Origin: Blastomyces gilchristii SLH14081
Lineage: Eukaryota > Ascomycota > Eurotiomycetes > Onygenales > Ajellomycetaceae
Assembly (NCBI RefSeq): GCF_000003855.2
Contig: NW_003101671.1
Span: forward strand, 1,688,799-1,752,798
Direction of reading: 5' to 3'
Length of the DNA stretch: 64,000 nt
Part shown: piece after piece, positions 46,333 to 58,847 of the stretch
Layout: each line of letters begins with the position of its first letter
How positions within the stretch are numbered: the stretch's first letter is position 1
Notes under the pieces: model-generated
Databases searched by the model: none
What the model saw: only the letters and a program-made list of their open reading frames with translations
Told to the model about the DNA's origin: nothing
Position numbers and translations under genes: made by a program

Positions 46333-48447
46333 ATGGCAGAGGAGAACCCCTCCTCTCTTGCTAATAACTGCGTTGACCCCTCGATGTGCTGGGGTGATTC
46401 GCAACCCGAGCATTGTTCTGCATACCCATCGTGTCAAAACGTTGACCAGTGCTGCGACAAGGATACCTGTTCTGTTGAGTGTTCTTCTGTTTGTGATGGC
46501 TTTGTGGCCTGTGATGCATCCACCATCTGCTCGGAAATGCTTTGCGAATCCCAAGATTGCCAGAATACCACTCCAGTCTGTTTCGACCAGAGCTGTATAG
46601 CTGACGGCACAACAACAACAACAACAACGGCAGCAACAGCAACAACAACAACAACAACTGCTACTACTATTGATGAAGGAATATGCGATATCCTTGACCA
46701 AGGCAGCTCCTTCAACTGGAATACGACCGAAAACCTCCTTCATTCGTCCAACGCAGCAACGCACTTCAATAACCCCTTCCATCCTCAGCACAACACTGCA
46801 ACCGGCGGCGTTGGTCACAATATGCATTCCACCAACCATTTTACCCCATCGGAACCATCCTTGATTTCCAAAAACTACGCATTTCAATTTCACCAAGACC
46901 ACCAATCTTCCTCCTTGCACCAGCCTGCTTTAGCCGGATCTTCAAATTCGTCGGGTTCAATTATCAATCAGACAATTGATCTGTGTCCAACTCTCGACAA
47001 CTGCAACCATCAATCTCACTTCGGTCCCGTTTTCTCAGATTGCAATCCAGATGAATTCCTGGGTTTTATCCCAATGGAGTTCCAGTCGCAATTCCACTCG
47101 CTTTATCCGCAGTTATATCCAAGGTTTGACGGCGGTTTGACGCTGCCATGCGAAATGCAACCCGAGCATGTGCACAAGAATACGTCGCTCCCAGCACAGC
47201 ATACCGATCGTCTTACGTCCTCGAGTCGGGATTCTGTACAACTGTATTCTAGCCCATCTATGACGCCACTCTCTAAAAGTAGCAATGCCACCTCGCCCCT
47301 CACGAGTCCCGACGTCGAACCCATGCCTGAGCTGCATATTTGCAGGTGTATTATAAAGAATAAGCCACAGAGTACGCTGTGTGGAGCAGCCTTTCCTGAT
47401 GCTAGCAAGCTTCAGGAGCATCTAATTCAGGCCCATGTTGGGATGGTTGAGGGAAGTCAGGGACATGGCTTCTATTGTTGCTGGGAGGGTTGTCATCGCC
47501 CCGATGAACCGTTTTCACAAAAGTCAAAACTTCAAGGACACTTTCTGACACATAGTAACCGTAAGGCTTACCCTTCTTCCTTCTCTTCAATATTTTTTAC
47601 AAAATCCTTTTGACCTTTTTTATCCTTACAAAACATGGGTATCGTCTAACAATTTATTTCTTTTTGAATCTAGACAAGGGTTTCCAATGCTCCACTTGTG
47701 GGAAATTCTTTGCGAGGCAAGCAACTCTGGAACGCCACGAGAGAAGCCACCGTGGAGAAAAACCATACGCTTGCAAATTGTGTCAAAAGGCGTTTACAGA
47801 TAGTAGCGAGCTAAGTAAGCTTAGCCAAAATTCTTTTGCTTCCAGTTTACCTTACTTGTTCTAATCGCGGACTAGAAACGCATATGCGAATTCACACCGG
47901 CGAAAAACCATTTAAATGCAACTATCCAGGTTGCACGTTTGAGACTGGAGATGTATGTAACCTCACTTGGTAGGTTATCTTGATCGGTATGCTAACATTG
48001 GTGAAACGTAGTCATCAAATATGTCCAGCCACAAACTTAGTAAGTTTCTTCTTGCCCGATATCCATGAGCTTTGTTCATTAGAAATGTATTTTTCTGTTA
48101 AACTAACGGCGTTGTCTAGCCCATGGCGTACGCAAGCACAAGTGCAATTTCCCCGGTTGTTCAAAAAGTTTCACCCGGCCAGGTTCGTTCTAATACCCTC
48201 AATAACTACTCTATTCCAAAGCGGCTGGTGGTGGGGACGAACAAAACGGAATCTAACCAAGTTGTTGATATATAATCCAGACCAACTGAAGAGACACATA
48301 AAAACGACTCATAAACAAGACACGAACTCATCCCTCCCTCTTTCGTCGCCTATAGTTGAACAATTCCCTCTACCACAATTCAAACCTCCCTCCGCGCATC
48401 CTTCTGTCGCCATTCCTTACCAGACTGTTGCCGTTACCATGCCCTAG
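46333..48447 (+). CDS. zafA: ZafA/Zap1-like zinc-responsive C2H2 transcription activator
   Basis: Six exons (46333..47560, 47674..47814, 47876..47952, 48012..48039, 48120..48182, 48281..48447) give 567 residues. This family activates zinc-uptake genes when zinc is scarce. The N-terminus is Cys/His-rich (CVDPSMCW...CSAYPSCQNVDQCCDKDTC), plausibly a zinc-sensing domain; a Thr run is encoded by (ACA)n. Two spaced C2H2 units follow (about 335-410, ending LQGHFLTH). The joined exons then give a contiguous finger array: CSTCGKFFARQATLERH, CKLCQKAFTDSSELKTH, CNYPGCTFET...H and CNFPGCSKSFTRPDQLKRH. Every join restores a finger, so the splice model is firm. The start at 46333 is chosen for its good context (AAAATGG); an in-frame ATG at 46270 would add 21 residues. 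The introns (59-113 nt) cut through the fingers. Confidence 0.9.
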
Positions 48448-49367
48448 TAGCTGAATAGGAAACACATTCTACATCCATCCCACCACGGCCTAATTTATCG
48501 ACATTTCAAAGCAACGCTATCGGTTTCCCCAGCCAAATAAATAATGGAGCGTTAGTTTTCAAGTGTCCTAGCTTTTGGGCGTACATAAAAGTTTTACGAA
48601 AGACACGGTCCCTTGTACAGTACATTTACATCGCTCTCATCCCATATTTTTTTCCCCAGATACTGGACTCGGCGTTTGGGGGGCCCATATTTGGGGGTTT
48701 TAACTCTTATTTCATTCCAGCGGAAGGTGAAGAAAAAAGGAACAGGGGAAATACGGCAATTTTACGGCAATTTTACGGCAATTGGCTATTGTTTTTTAAC
48801 CTCTGAAATCTCTTTACTGTTTACTGCATATAAGTTTTGGCTTAATTATTGGTTCATTCTTCGCATTCTCGAACGAACATACAGACAAGCTTAGCCCGCC
48901 ATTTCTCTTGCTTGTTTGCTTGCTCGCTTGTGCAGAGTCGAGTGGTTTGGGAAAGGCAGACTCGATGACGGGGCGGTCGGTATATTATGATCATGTATAT
49001 GAATGGCACAATATAAAGAAGTGTGCAAATTTACTTTTTGTCATGCACGGATATTATATATATGCGCTCTTTTAGCTAGATATGCGCGAAGAATAAAGAA
49101 TATCACATGACAAATGATATACATACGTTATGTTGAGATTTCTGGACACAAAAGTATTTGGAATTACTGGTTATCCATCCATCACCTTGTAGATATACAG
49201 TACATAGAATATCTAGAACCAAACACCCTGAAATGCATCAAGCAAGGCCCACGAAATCCTATTTCAACCTATCCGTCACCCTTATAAACCACGCCCAAAT
49301 CCAGCTTTCCCTCCTACAATGTACCAATGTACATGTATGTACATATACAGCGCATGGCAACACCCAC
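48448..49367. other. convergent 3' flanks
   Basis: This 920-bp AT-rich spacer includes three tandem copies of a TTTTACGGCAA-like unit (48752-48783). No gene is seen. Confidence 0.5.
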
Positions 49368-50149
49368 TCACTCCCTAACACTCTCCTCCAACTGCTCCAC
49401 CGCATTCCTCAACTCCCGAATCCTCTGCCCAATCCGCCTTTTGATCTCCTCCCGAACTTCATCCGGAACCTCCACGGGGTTAAACCTCATACTACTACTA
49501 CTACTACTACTACTACTGCCCCTCGTCTGCCCCTCTTCCCCCTCCGCTTCGCCAGCTTCATTTGCCCCTCCTGCTCCGTTTACCGCATTAGCTGAAGATG
49601 ATGGCGGCGGCCGCTCGAGATGCGATGGGTGTGGTGTCGTTCCTGTGTACGCGGCGTAGGCACGGTCCAGGTCATCGAACGCTTCGCGGAGGGAGATGCG
49701 ATCGGAGACGGCGTAGATGGTGGAGGCGGCGGTGGATTCAGCTGCGATTTCGAGCTAGGGATAGAGGAAGCGGGGAGGTTAAAGGATGTTAGTTTTAAAG
49801 GTGGGAAATTTGGGGTTTGGGGGTATGTATGGTTTTGATGTATTGATCTAAACGTTGGGCTTTTTTATGTTTGACATGCCTCGTCTTTTGCAATCTCGTA
49901 TCTGTATTTTTGGTTTGAAGGGCGCAGGGGGGATCGTTTAGTCAGCTCATTGATTTCTCTTCCATTGTGGTAAAATAATTCTTAGCCGAAGAAGGAAGAG
50001 TCTCGGAGAGGAGGGGTGGGGGGGTTGGTGGGTGGGGGCGGGAGAATTGGGGAGATAGGGGAGGGGAAATCAGCTCACAAATCTTGGAGTTCTTGAATGT
50101 AATCATCTGCCTTTGGCCGCTGGGCTTGTGGCATGGAAGAATAACTCAT
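49368..50149 (-). CDS. conserved-looking protein of unknown function
   Basis: Three exons, complement(49368..49754, 49880..49958, 50079..50149), give 178 residues, or 188 if the in-frame upstream ATG at 50179 is used. Exon 1 reads MSYSSMPQAQRPKADDYIQELQD; exon 2 adds EINELTKRSPLRPSNQKYRYEIAKDE; exon 3 begins LEIAAESTAASTIYAVSDRISLREAFDDLDRAYAAY. Then come a Ser run encoded by a trinucleotide repeat and a C-terminal helix (VREEIKRRIGQRIRELRNAVEQLEESVRE). Helical, acidic-basic character suggests a complex subunit, but I do not recognise it. Intron 2 appears to have a GC donor (GAG/GCATGT) with a CTAG acceptor. The alternative GT one codon later breaks the frame. The middle exon rests on frame and splice logic only. 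Confidence 0.6.
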
Positions 50150-51061
50150 CGTGTGGCGACAGGGTTGTTGAAGAGCCATTGATGCTATCGAGGCATTTTT
50201 TCGAGAAAAACATAAGATTTGTTGGGAGTTTTTGCATAAGCTGTGACGAGCTCTTGTCGAGGATATGGAGCGAGGGGTCCCTCGAAAGCAAGGCAAGGTA
50301 GTATGTCGCATCGGATGGGGGAGGAGTCTCAACGCGCCTATCCTACCGACATCCATGCCTTTTGCGATGGAAACTGTTGACAATGACATCGTGCTGTTCG
50401 ATATGTTTACCCTATTGAACTCCCCATGTCAGCTCCTTCGCATATTGATTGAGTAAGGGGGATTTAAGTGTATATACATACTTCTGAAACTAGATGACAC
50501 GGATTGGATGAAATTCAAATTATTAAACTGAAACATAAAATGTCAACACATCGAAATCCTCGCTGGGCATCTGGAACATTTACAGACGGTAGTGAGTGTC
50601 AACGAGAAGACGAGCGAGTTTCAAACTCAAACAATCCGTGGATGATGTTGATGTTGGTTTAATTCGGGCAGCCGGCGTTGAGGAGCGGATGACGTCATAC
50701 TCCCCCTGTCGATTATCAATCCAATCAGATAAGGCCGAGCTAGCCTTGGCGTAGATTGGTGTCATGTGATATCAACATCAGCCGTTCAACTCAATTGTCA
50801 ATCTGCGTAGATTGTTGAAATAGTTTCTAATTGTTGCTAATTATCCACTCTCCCAGGCATCTATCGATAATGAAATGGTAAAGAAGCAAGCCTAATCTGT
50901 ATATCACACCCGATTCGGCGATTGCTGTGTTAGCGCAGCTACGGAAAACCTAGATCTCAAGACCCTGACCATCCCCTTACAACAGTACTACCCAACAACT
51001 CTCTATAGGCATAAGAAGGAACTACAAAACTGGCTGCTCCTCTCTATCACGTCATCATTAT
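50150..51061. other. spacer upstream of the unknown gene
   Basis: This 912-bp spacer includes the promoter of the minus-strand unknown gene and the 3' flank of the broken CoA-ligase. Open frames of up to 63 codons have no support. Confidence 0.5.
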
Positions 51062-52887
51062 CTACAACTTAGCTCTATTACCTCGAAGCTTTGCGGCATC
51101 TCTATTTGCCCATTCTCGCATCACTTTGCGTAATATCTTCCCGCTCGGAGACTTGGGGACTTCGTCGACGAACACCACTCCGCCGGTTAGCCATTTATGT
51201 TTGGAAACACGGGGCTTAAGTCATTCTTGGATTTGGGCCGGCGTAGTCGATGAATTCGTTTGCTTTGCATTCTCCTTGGGGACGACGTATGCCCGGGGAA
51301 ATTCTTCGTCGTCACTGCACGAAGTGAAATGACCCAAGTTAGCATGAAGATGCTTGTATGGATTTTATATCCAATTATTATTTATCCATGGAACCTTTTC
51401 CTTTGTCATTTTATTCTTTAGGATTGAGGGGCACTTACAGTGTCATACCAACGACAGCCGCATCAGCGATGCCATCATGCTCTAACAATGCTGCCTCTAG
51501 CTCAGCCGGCGCGACTTGCAAAGCGTTGACCTTAATAAGTTCCTGCTCGAGGCTTTTTTAGTACTTATACAGGAATATTTCACTCGGAACGGAAACGGGT
51601 GTTGATACCTTTTTGCGATCGACGATCCAGAACCAATTGCCCCCAGGTAAGGCAACGGAAACACGGGGAAATGGCTATGCCTCCTTACTCGTCTGTCATG
51701 CCCCAGGAACATGCATGGCGGCCGAAGTTACCTCGGTCATCCCCGACCCTTGTTGTACTATAACCCCGAGCTTCTCAGAGACCTCGTTCTGGAGCTTGCG
51801 TGACAACGGCGCAGCTCCGCATGTAATGAGCTTAACACTACTCGGGTAATACTTGGCCGTCTCAGGCCTTTTGCTCAGCATGACCATAATCGGTGGCGCG
51901 ACATGCAACTGCGTTATCTTATGATCTTGAATAACCCGCAGGAAATCCTCATATACGAACTTCTTCATCACATATACGGGCACCTGCATCTTCGCGGCCA
52001 CGATGATAGTATACATCTATCCGTACACGTGATACAGCGGTAGGAGGCCAATCCATCGCTGTGGAGGTCCCCTCTCTGCAAAGTATTTCTGCAAGACACC
52101 ACGAATGGCCGTCGACTGCAGGACGTTGGCTATCACGTTTCGATGACTCACACATGCTCCCTTCGGTAATCCGGTGGTGCCTGATGAGTAGTTGATGGTC
52201 GCGATAGTTTTTGCGCCCTCGCCACCGGTTAATTCAGGCCATTGGTACGAGTGCGACTCTTGTGTAGTTGCCAGGAGACCATTATTGCAGTCTCTCACAT
52301 CATTTTTGTTCGAGTTCACAGTATCCGAAAACTGGAATAAGCGGTCCGGCGAGATATCGGCCTGCTTTGCAGCAGCAAGTGCATTGTCAACCAACGATGG
52401 GTGGACCAGGATGATTTTGGCTTCCGTGTTCTTCATCTGGTATACCATTTCTATTTTTGGTCACAGGGGCCGGTTAATGCTGTACTTTTATTAAGAACCC
52501 GGCGTGAGGCATTCTTAAAAGCAGTTTATTTATCGTTCACACACCTTGCACACTATAATTCGGATTCATCCCGCTAAACACCCTTCCCGACCCAACAATC
52601 CCCAGATAAGCCACAGCGACGAATATCTGATTTGGCGAGAGCACCAATACAACCTCCCCCCTTTTCACCCTGCTGCCACCACTGGCAACTTGGAACCGCT
52701 CCAATCCCATCGCCAACCGCTTTATCCATGGCAACGCGGCACCGGTGGATAGGCTGATAGAGGGGTCTTCAGAGTTGATCCATATGGGCTTCGTGGAGGT
52801 GTGGAGAGGAGATTCTGGCGGGGAGAGGAAGGTGAGCAGATTCGAGGTGGGAATGGGGATAGGGGCGAAGGGGGAGTATCGCGGCAT
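51062..52887 (-). pseudogene. broken 4-coumarate-CoA-ligase-like acyl-CoA synthetase with PTS1
   Basis: Exon 1 (52545..52887) and a joined second exon carry the start of an ANL-superfamily enzyme: WINSEDPSISLS, VLVLSPNQIFVAVAYLGIVG, then the ATP-binding motif YSSGTTGLPKG and GLLPLYHVYG. After that the frame is hit by TAG at 52017-52019 (from CAG), a shift at HVPG/MTDE (about 51700), loss of roughly 100 residues between MTDE and the WIVDRKK motif, and TGG-to-TGA in the QEWLKP segment (about 51195-51205). The end still reads [18 protein letters not shown]...NRAKL, retaining the catalytic Lys motif and a C-terminal AKL peroxisomal targeting signal. Related enzymes activate aromatic or fatty acids with CoA in peroxisomes. 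No full product is possible. Confidence 0.85.
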
Positions 52888-53915
52888 TGTCTTTCAGTTT
52901 GGCGGTTGTCTGGGCTGTTGTTTCCTCAGATATATACATATGGAAAATAGTCTCTTATTTCATTTTCATTTCTCGTGTCATGCAACCCAAATAGATCGTC
53001 CTGTGTCCTCCTTCCCCGCACAGAATGCGGCAAGTAAACTAGAAAAAGGTGCACAGCAATATATATATATATATGTATCTATACAATGAAAATGAAAATG
53101 AGATATACCCTCCTCCCCCTTTAAATGCGAATAGGTACATAGCAAGTGTGTACGCTGCGTATGTCCCCACTTAACCACGCTCAAAACCCCCGCACAATTT
53201 TCCGCAGCCAGATCGGCGTCCGGTCCGAGCTGCTGGAATGGCTTCTCTCGATTGCCGAATGCCGGAGGGACTTCGCTCTTCTTTTTACATATTTCACAAC
53301 ATTGAACTATCTATTGTTCGTAGTACATATTGTAACAATAAAAATATATATATATATATATATGCAGTTAAATTTCTCAGGGTAGCTATCGCAATTGTGG
53401 GAGGGTAAATGGATCTCAAGAGAGCGAGCAAAAACTCGGCTAGTAGCGGTGCATGTAGAAGAAGCAGGAAGGAAAATCAAGAAGTTAGGCAAAGCAAAAG
53501 CCACACGGAGAGAAGCCGTGGAAAACCGAATAACCAAGCAAAATGGGAACGGAGAAGGGCCGGGAATGAGGCAGTTCATTATTTCGTCAATTCGTCGAAG
53601 AGAGCAGAAGAGAATTAAAATCAATAACTAGGGGGCCAAAGTAAATCTGGGCAAAAGCATAGCAAATAGATTGGTTTGCTGGGCGCTGCTGGCAAGGAGC
53701 CAGCCGTCTTATGGTCATTTTGGCCTAGGTGGTAACTAAGAGCCTGGCCCGCCCTGGCAGCTCTGTAGCCATGATAGATAGACGGATTTTGGGTGGGTGG
53801 AAAAAAAAAGCAAAATATACAAAAAACCTAGTTTTAAATTCCATCGTTGTCATAAAACCATGATCATAACCCGGAAAAAACGCAAGTTTAGACATGAAAT
53901 CGTCCCGTATCATTC
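52888..53915. other. AT-rich spacer
   Basis: This 1.0-kb spacer contains TA dinucleotide tracts at 53059-53075 and 53342-53363. No gene is seen. Confidence 0.5.
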
Positions 53916-56074
53916 TTAATACCGCAACAAATTTCCCCTCCCATCATGAATATACCTGGGAGCATCCTTCACACTCACCAGCGACGACGGTGAATCATAG
54001 GATCGCCCATGATCACGGTCCCGATCATGATCATCCAGACTCCAACTCCTCGACCTGAGCTTTTCGCCCATCATCGCCCTCTCCCTCTCCATCCTGCCCT
54101 CCTTACACTTGTGCTTGAACGATCTCCATTCCGCATGGTGCTGAGCCGCATCCTTCCACTCATCAACCGCGCTCTTGACCCCAATCGCCGCGACAGCCAC
54201 GCTCGCCACATCCTTTAGATTATTCTTCGTGCGCTGCCTGCGCGCCTCGTCCGGGCTGATCTCACCCTCGCGGAGCAGGGCGTTGCGTTCCTCGCGCTTC
54301 TTGATGCTCTTGACGATGCTGTGGCCGGCGTGGACGGTGGCTAGCGTTGCGAGGCCCGTGGTAACGAGCTGGCGTCGGTGGAGTTTCCTATGAGTGCGTC
54401 TTTCCTCGTCGGTGCTGAGGGAGTGGGAGTCAGAATTAGTGTCATTGTCATTGTCATTGTACTTGTACTTGTGTTTGTCCATTTCATTGTTGCCGCTGGA
54501 GTTGCGGTATTTGGTGGCGTGAAGGGAGGGGGCGCCAGTGTTGCTGCCAGTGAGAGGAATCACAGCACCCCTGTCCCGTAGGGAGGAGAAGGAAGAAGAG
54601 GGGCGGAGACGACCTACATCTCTGGAGTAACTGTCGCGGGAATCACTTCGTCGACGCCGCGACTGGTATTTATCTGAGTACCCAAAGTCAGAGTCGCTGT
54701 CCTCATCGTATCGCCGTCTTTCACGATGACGCCTGCTACCATGGCCGGAAGGCTCCTTTTCGTCCCCTAGTCCGAGGGCAGCGAGGCCTTTGTTTAGGTA
54801 CTCTGAAACGCTCTGGCTCCTCTTCTTGCCACCCCGACTACGACGCGATCGGTCCGGGCTACTTTCAACATCGGAGGAATATCCGGAGCGTGCATCGAGG
54901 TCTCGAGACTTTGAGCGGTAATGGTCATAAGCAGCTTTGCCGGCGGCTGCCAGAAGTCCGGCAGAAGCCAGCTCCTTTTTCCCGGGGCCTTCTGACCGGG
55001 CTCGTCCACGAGATCGAGAACGGGAGCGAGGCCCGTTTACCATACGGTTGGTAGCCAGTCCTGCTAGCGTGGACTCGATGAGATGGCGTTTGCTGTGCTT
55101 GTCTGAGTGGCCGCCAATAAGCTTGTTGGCTCCACCTGCACCAATGGCTGCAGTCAATACTCGCTTTCCCTTCTCCCCAGTCCAGCCTCCAGGTTCCTTG
55201 CGGGCGCGGTAAGCTTCTGCTGCGCCAGCGGTCAGCGCAGCTTTGAGAGTCCGGGTGAGCTCCTTTTGCTTATCGTCACGGTCGCGGCTGCGGGAACGGG
55301 AGCGGGAGCGGGAGCGGGAGTGTCGTCGGCGACGGCGGTGAGTTCGAGAGTGATCATAGTCAGAGTTATAATAATCGCGATTAGCGCCATGACGGCGGCC
55401 GTCGTCGTGACGCCTTGATGAGTGCGAATCGGTAGCTCCTCCCAGGCCAAAGGCAGCCAGAGCCTGTTCGCTTAAAGACTTGCGACGTCTGGGTCTGGGA
55501 GATGGGGTTCTAGAAGGCGAACGGGAGTATGACCGTCGGGAGTTGCGATCACGATCACGATCGCCTAATCTTCTCAATCAGCCTTCTTACACGTCACTAA
55601 CAAGCAGATGTGGGTGTTACCTCCAACGGTAACATCGTAACATCGAGCATTCGGGCAAGCCAGAAGAATAAACAGTCCATTGCCGCTGTAAGACTTACGT
55701 CGATTTCCATGGCCATGGCCACGAGAACGCCGGTAGTCCTCGTTGCGACCATGATAATTCCCATGACGATCCCGACGATGCCCACCAACAGAATGAGTAC
55801 GTCTCACACTGGGGTCATCTGTTCTCCGCTTAGCGTAGATTGCACCGTGACCCGATCGGGAGTAGCCATAATTCGCTGATCCCGGAGGAAACTCTCTATG
55901 AATCTCTTCGACCTGGGAGTCCTCGGTCTCGTCAGGGCGGACTACGTCGGCAGGGCCTCCCCAGCGGCTATTCGGGGGACGGGAGGTAGCGTAGGACGGC
56001 TCGTAATAGTCAGCGGTTTGAGCTCGTCTGTGCTGGGGGTTGTATGGGTGGTTTTCGTAGTAGGACGACGCCAT
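53916..56074 (-). CDS. DUF3824-like Arg/Ser-rich fungal protein
   Basis: Two exons, complement(53916..55564, 55699..56074), give 674 residues. The intron (134 nt, GTAAGT..ATTAG) is set by frame: only this acceptor continues ...GHGNR/RDRDRDRNSRRSYSRS. The protein has a Tyr/Pro/Arg-rich start (MASSYYENHPYNPQHRRAQT), RS/RD stretches, and three related Ala/Gly segments (EQALAAFGLGG; LTAAIGAGGANKLIGG; LASAGLLAAAGKAAYDHYRSKS). These resemble the repeating, DUF3824-type units of fungal proteins in which a glycine-zipper-like segment alternates with RS sequence. Near the C-terminus is RRQLVTTGLATLATVHAGHSIVKSIKKREER, another amphipathic Ala/Gly helix. The function is unknown. The RS content alone does not show a splicing role. 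Confidence 0.8.
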
Positions 56075-58847
56075 GGCGCAAGGATATCACTATTGCACCC
56101 CGAAAGGACCCGGTGTAGGCTTTTTTTGGGAGCCTTGCTTCCGTCCCGAAGTTGGAGATTCCGAGGTCAAAGCAGGTATGACGGTGGACGAAACCACGAT
56201 ATACTTCAAAAAGCGGGATCTCTGCAGAGTAATAGATATTTCTCAATGAAAATAAATATAAATATAAAATAAATGAAGTGGACGGATACTGAGAATAGTA
56301 AAATAAAAATAAAAATAAAAATAAAAATAAAAATAAAAAAGCGGGACGAGGAATAGGTCGTAAGCCGATGGTGGGGGGAACCTCTGATAGATATAGCCTG
56401 GTGGCTCCTCTTGTTGGCCTGGCCAGTTAAGAGGACTGCACTGTGACGCAAAGCGCCCCGTTTTTTGCTCGTCTTTTGCTCGACTTTTGCTGGTCTTTTG
56501 CTCGGCGATAGCGGGCTGTGGCGACACAGGAGGTAAGGCTGGGGCTGGTGGGATGTTGGGTGTCTGTCTATACGCAGCGTACAGGGGCGATAAAAGTGAG
56601 CTCAATGGCAGTCGCAGAATACAAGGCAGAAAGAACTCCACGATGATCTGGGATGATATTAGATGGCCTAGAAGTGGTGATGATGACAGGGATTTTGAGG
56701 ATAATGCAGCGGAGGAAAGGATCTTTTTTTTTTTGAATCGGTGCGGGACGAAACCGCAGGATGGAGGGGGAGGCGTGTGTCAGTGGTTCGGGCTACAGAC
56801 AAGTAGTTAACTAGCCCAAGGTCGGATGCAGGGCGAGGCTGATTGTGACGGGGCGCAACACCTGGTTGTGTTTGATATAGACCAGAGATAGTGGGATGCA
56901 AAAAGCAGACGGTAATCGGATGGAGGAATATATAGTCTTTTTAAAGGGGAAATTCCGATAAATATACATATAAATAAATATACATATAAATATATATAAC
57001 TATATAAACAATTCCCTGATCCAACCATGACGTCATGTGATGCTAGCATGCATGCCAGTCTACCTAGTCTGCCCTAACCCTAACTAATTAATCCGAGGGA
57101 TATAGAAGAAAGGTGACATCTTGCTCAGGCGACGTTCATCAACTGTGATCTCTCGACGATGAGAAGCAAAGAAAAGGAATGCATGCTAATATTCAAACAC
57201 ATTCAAGTTAACCTCACGTTCCTTTCTCCATAAATTTAGTGCTCCCGTTCCCGATCCCGGCTTGGAGCGGACTCTAAATGGATCCGTGGTAACCAGGCTG
57301 AGTATATCGACATCTTTGGGTATAACTCTAAAGTATAATAATATAATAATATATGAAATAATCCATATACATACAAGTGCTCCAAAATGGCGTTTTACGA
57401 TCAACGACCCATATACTCTTTCTTATACATTCACAGGAAACGAGGTCAAATCATCAGATCAGAACAGCAGCATCAGTACGTACTGACAAAGTCGAAGGCA
57501 AGGTAGGTGGACAGTGACAGTGGGTACAACAAAGTCCATAGACGCTCTTCATCATAGAATGCATACGAATGTCAGCTTTTCCCTCAAATATTAACTACTC
57601 CATAAAATCCGAGAAGAAAACAGTTCTAACCCCTACATACTCTCTCGTCCCTATCTACGTCTTGCAATTCCCCATCTCTGTTAGGCCTGTAGGGTTTATA
57701 CGTTGTGTAATAAATAACAAGGAAAGAAGAAACCAACTGAGAGGAGATAAGAGCGATAAAAAAATAAAATAAAACATGTCCATCCATATAATGCCACCAA
57801 GCCGTGCTTCAACCTGCGAGCTAAGAGGGGGTGGGTGGTCATGGATAACATTTATATCTATGCGAAAGAATCTCAGGCATTAATAACTAGATAGGTAATT
57901 CCAAAGATTGGGGAGAAAAGAAAATCCCCCCCCCCCCCAAAAAAAAAAATAAACCGTAAGAGATAATAAAAGTACTAACTATATATAAACTCTAGATCAA
58001 AATTCCGAATTGGGAATAAAAATGAGACGCATGCAGTACAACAACAACAACGCAAACGTGTCTCCAGGGCGCTGGCTCTTGGGAAAATCTGAAGCAACTA
58101 TGATGCGCGCAAGAGGATGCATGTTAATGTAATGTACATGTATATGTATGTGTACATGTACGTAGTTGAATCTAGACCATAGTTTAAACTGAGTTGCAGA
58201 GTTCCAAGCATGACATTGAATTGGTTGAATTGCTCTCTATATTATTGTATCGGCGAAGCCTTGGCCCCCGCCGAGAATCTTTCGCAGTTCGTGTTTCGAG
58301 TGTAAGTCTCATTATGTAAGTTTTTACTTTTCGTCTTCTCGTCTTCGTCTTCGTCTTTGACTTCGTTTCAAACCATGGATTTGATTCCGAGGAAGGATTA
58401 AGGCGCGGATAATCTACAAATCGACAAGGGGAGAATGTGTGTGTGTGGGTGGGTAACTAACTAGTGGAGAGGAGAGAAAAAAAAAAAAAAAAATTGATGA
58501 TGAATTAGATGGTTTACAACGACGAGAACGCAAAAAAGAAAAAAAAAAAAAAATGAAAAGGAATGGAGATTCAAAGCAGAAAAGCACGCCAGCTAAGCCC
58601 AATTCGCCCCTCGCCCTTCGCCCTTCGCCCTTCGCCATCACCACACCAGCGGTGCTTTCCTATGCGGAGTATTTTGCTTCTATAGATGAGGATATCAAAA
58701 AAGGAATCAAGACATGCATGTCATCCATATCATTTATTTAAAGAAACAAATCAAACTCAAACTCAAAATCAAATCAACAAAAGGGGAATTCGCTATAATG
58801 AACATCAAGCGCCTTTCGTCCGTCTCCTTCATACATACATACATACA
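56075..58847. other. 2.8-kb spacer with simple repeats
   Basis: It lies upstream of the DUF3824-like gene and downstream of the C2H2 gene. It contains (AAAATA)n at 56299-56340, TA-rich tracts at 56960-57010, a telomere-like CCCTAACCCTAACTAA at 57072-57087, C10 and A9 runs near 57926-57949, and A-runs at 58476-58493 and 58540-58553. No gene is recognised. Confidence 0.55.

Noticed and set aside
46264..46920. Minus-strand 218-codon frame opposite the zafA-like exon 1
   Set aside because: It is antisense to a strongly supported coding exon; its Cys/Val runs arise from the (ACA)n repeat.
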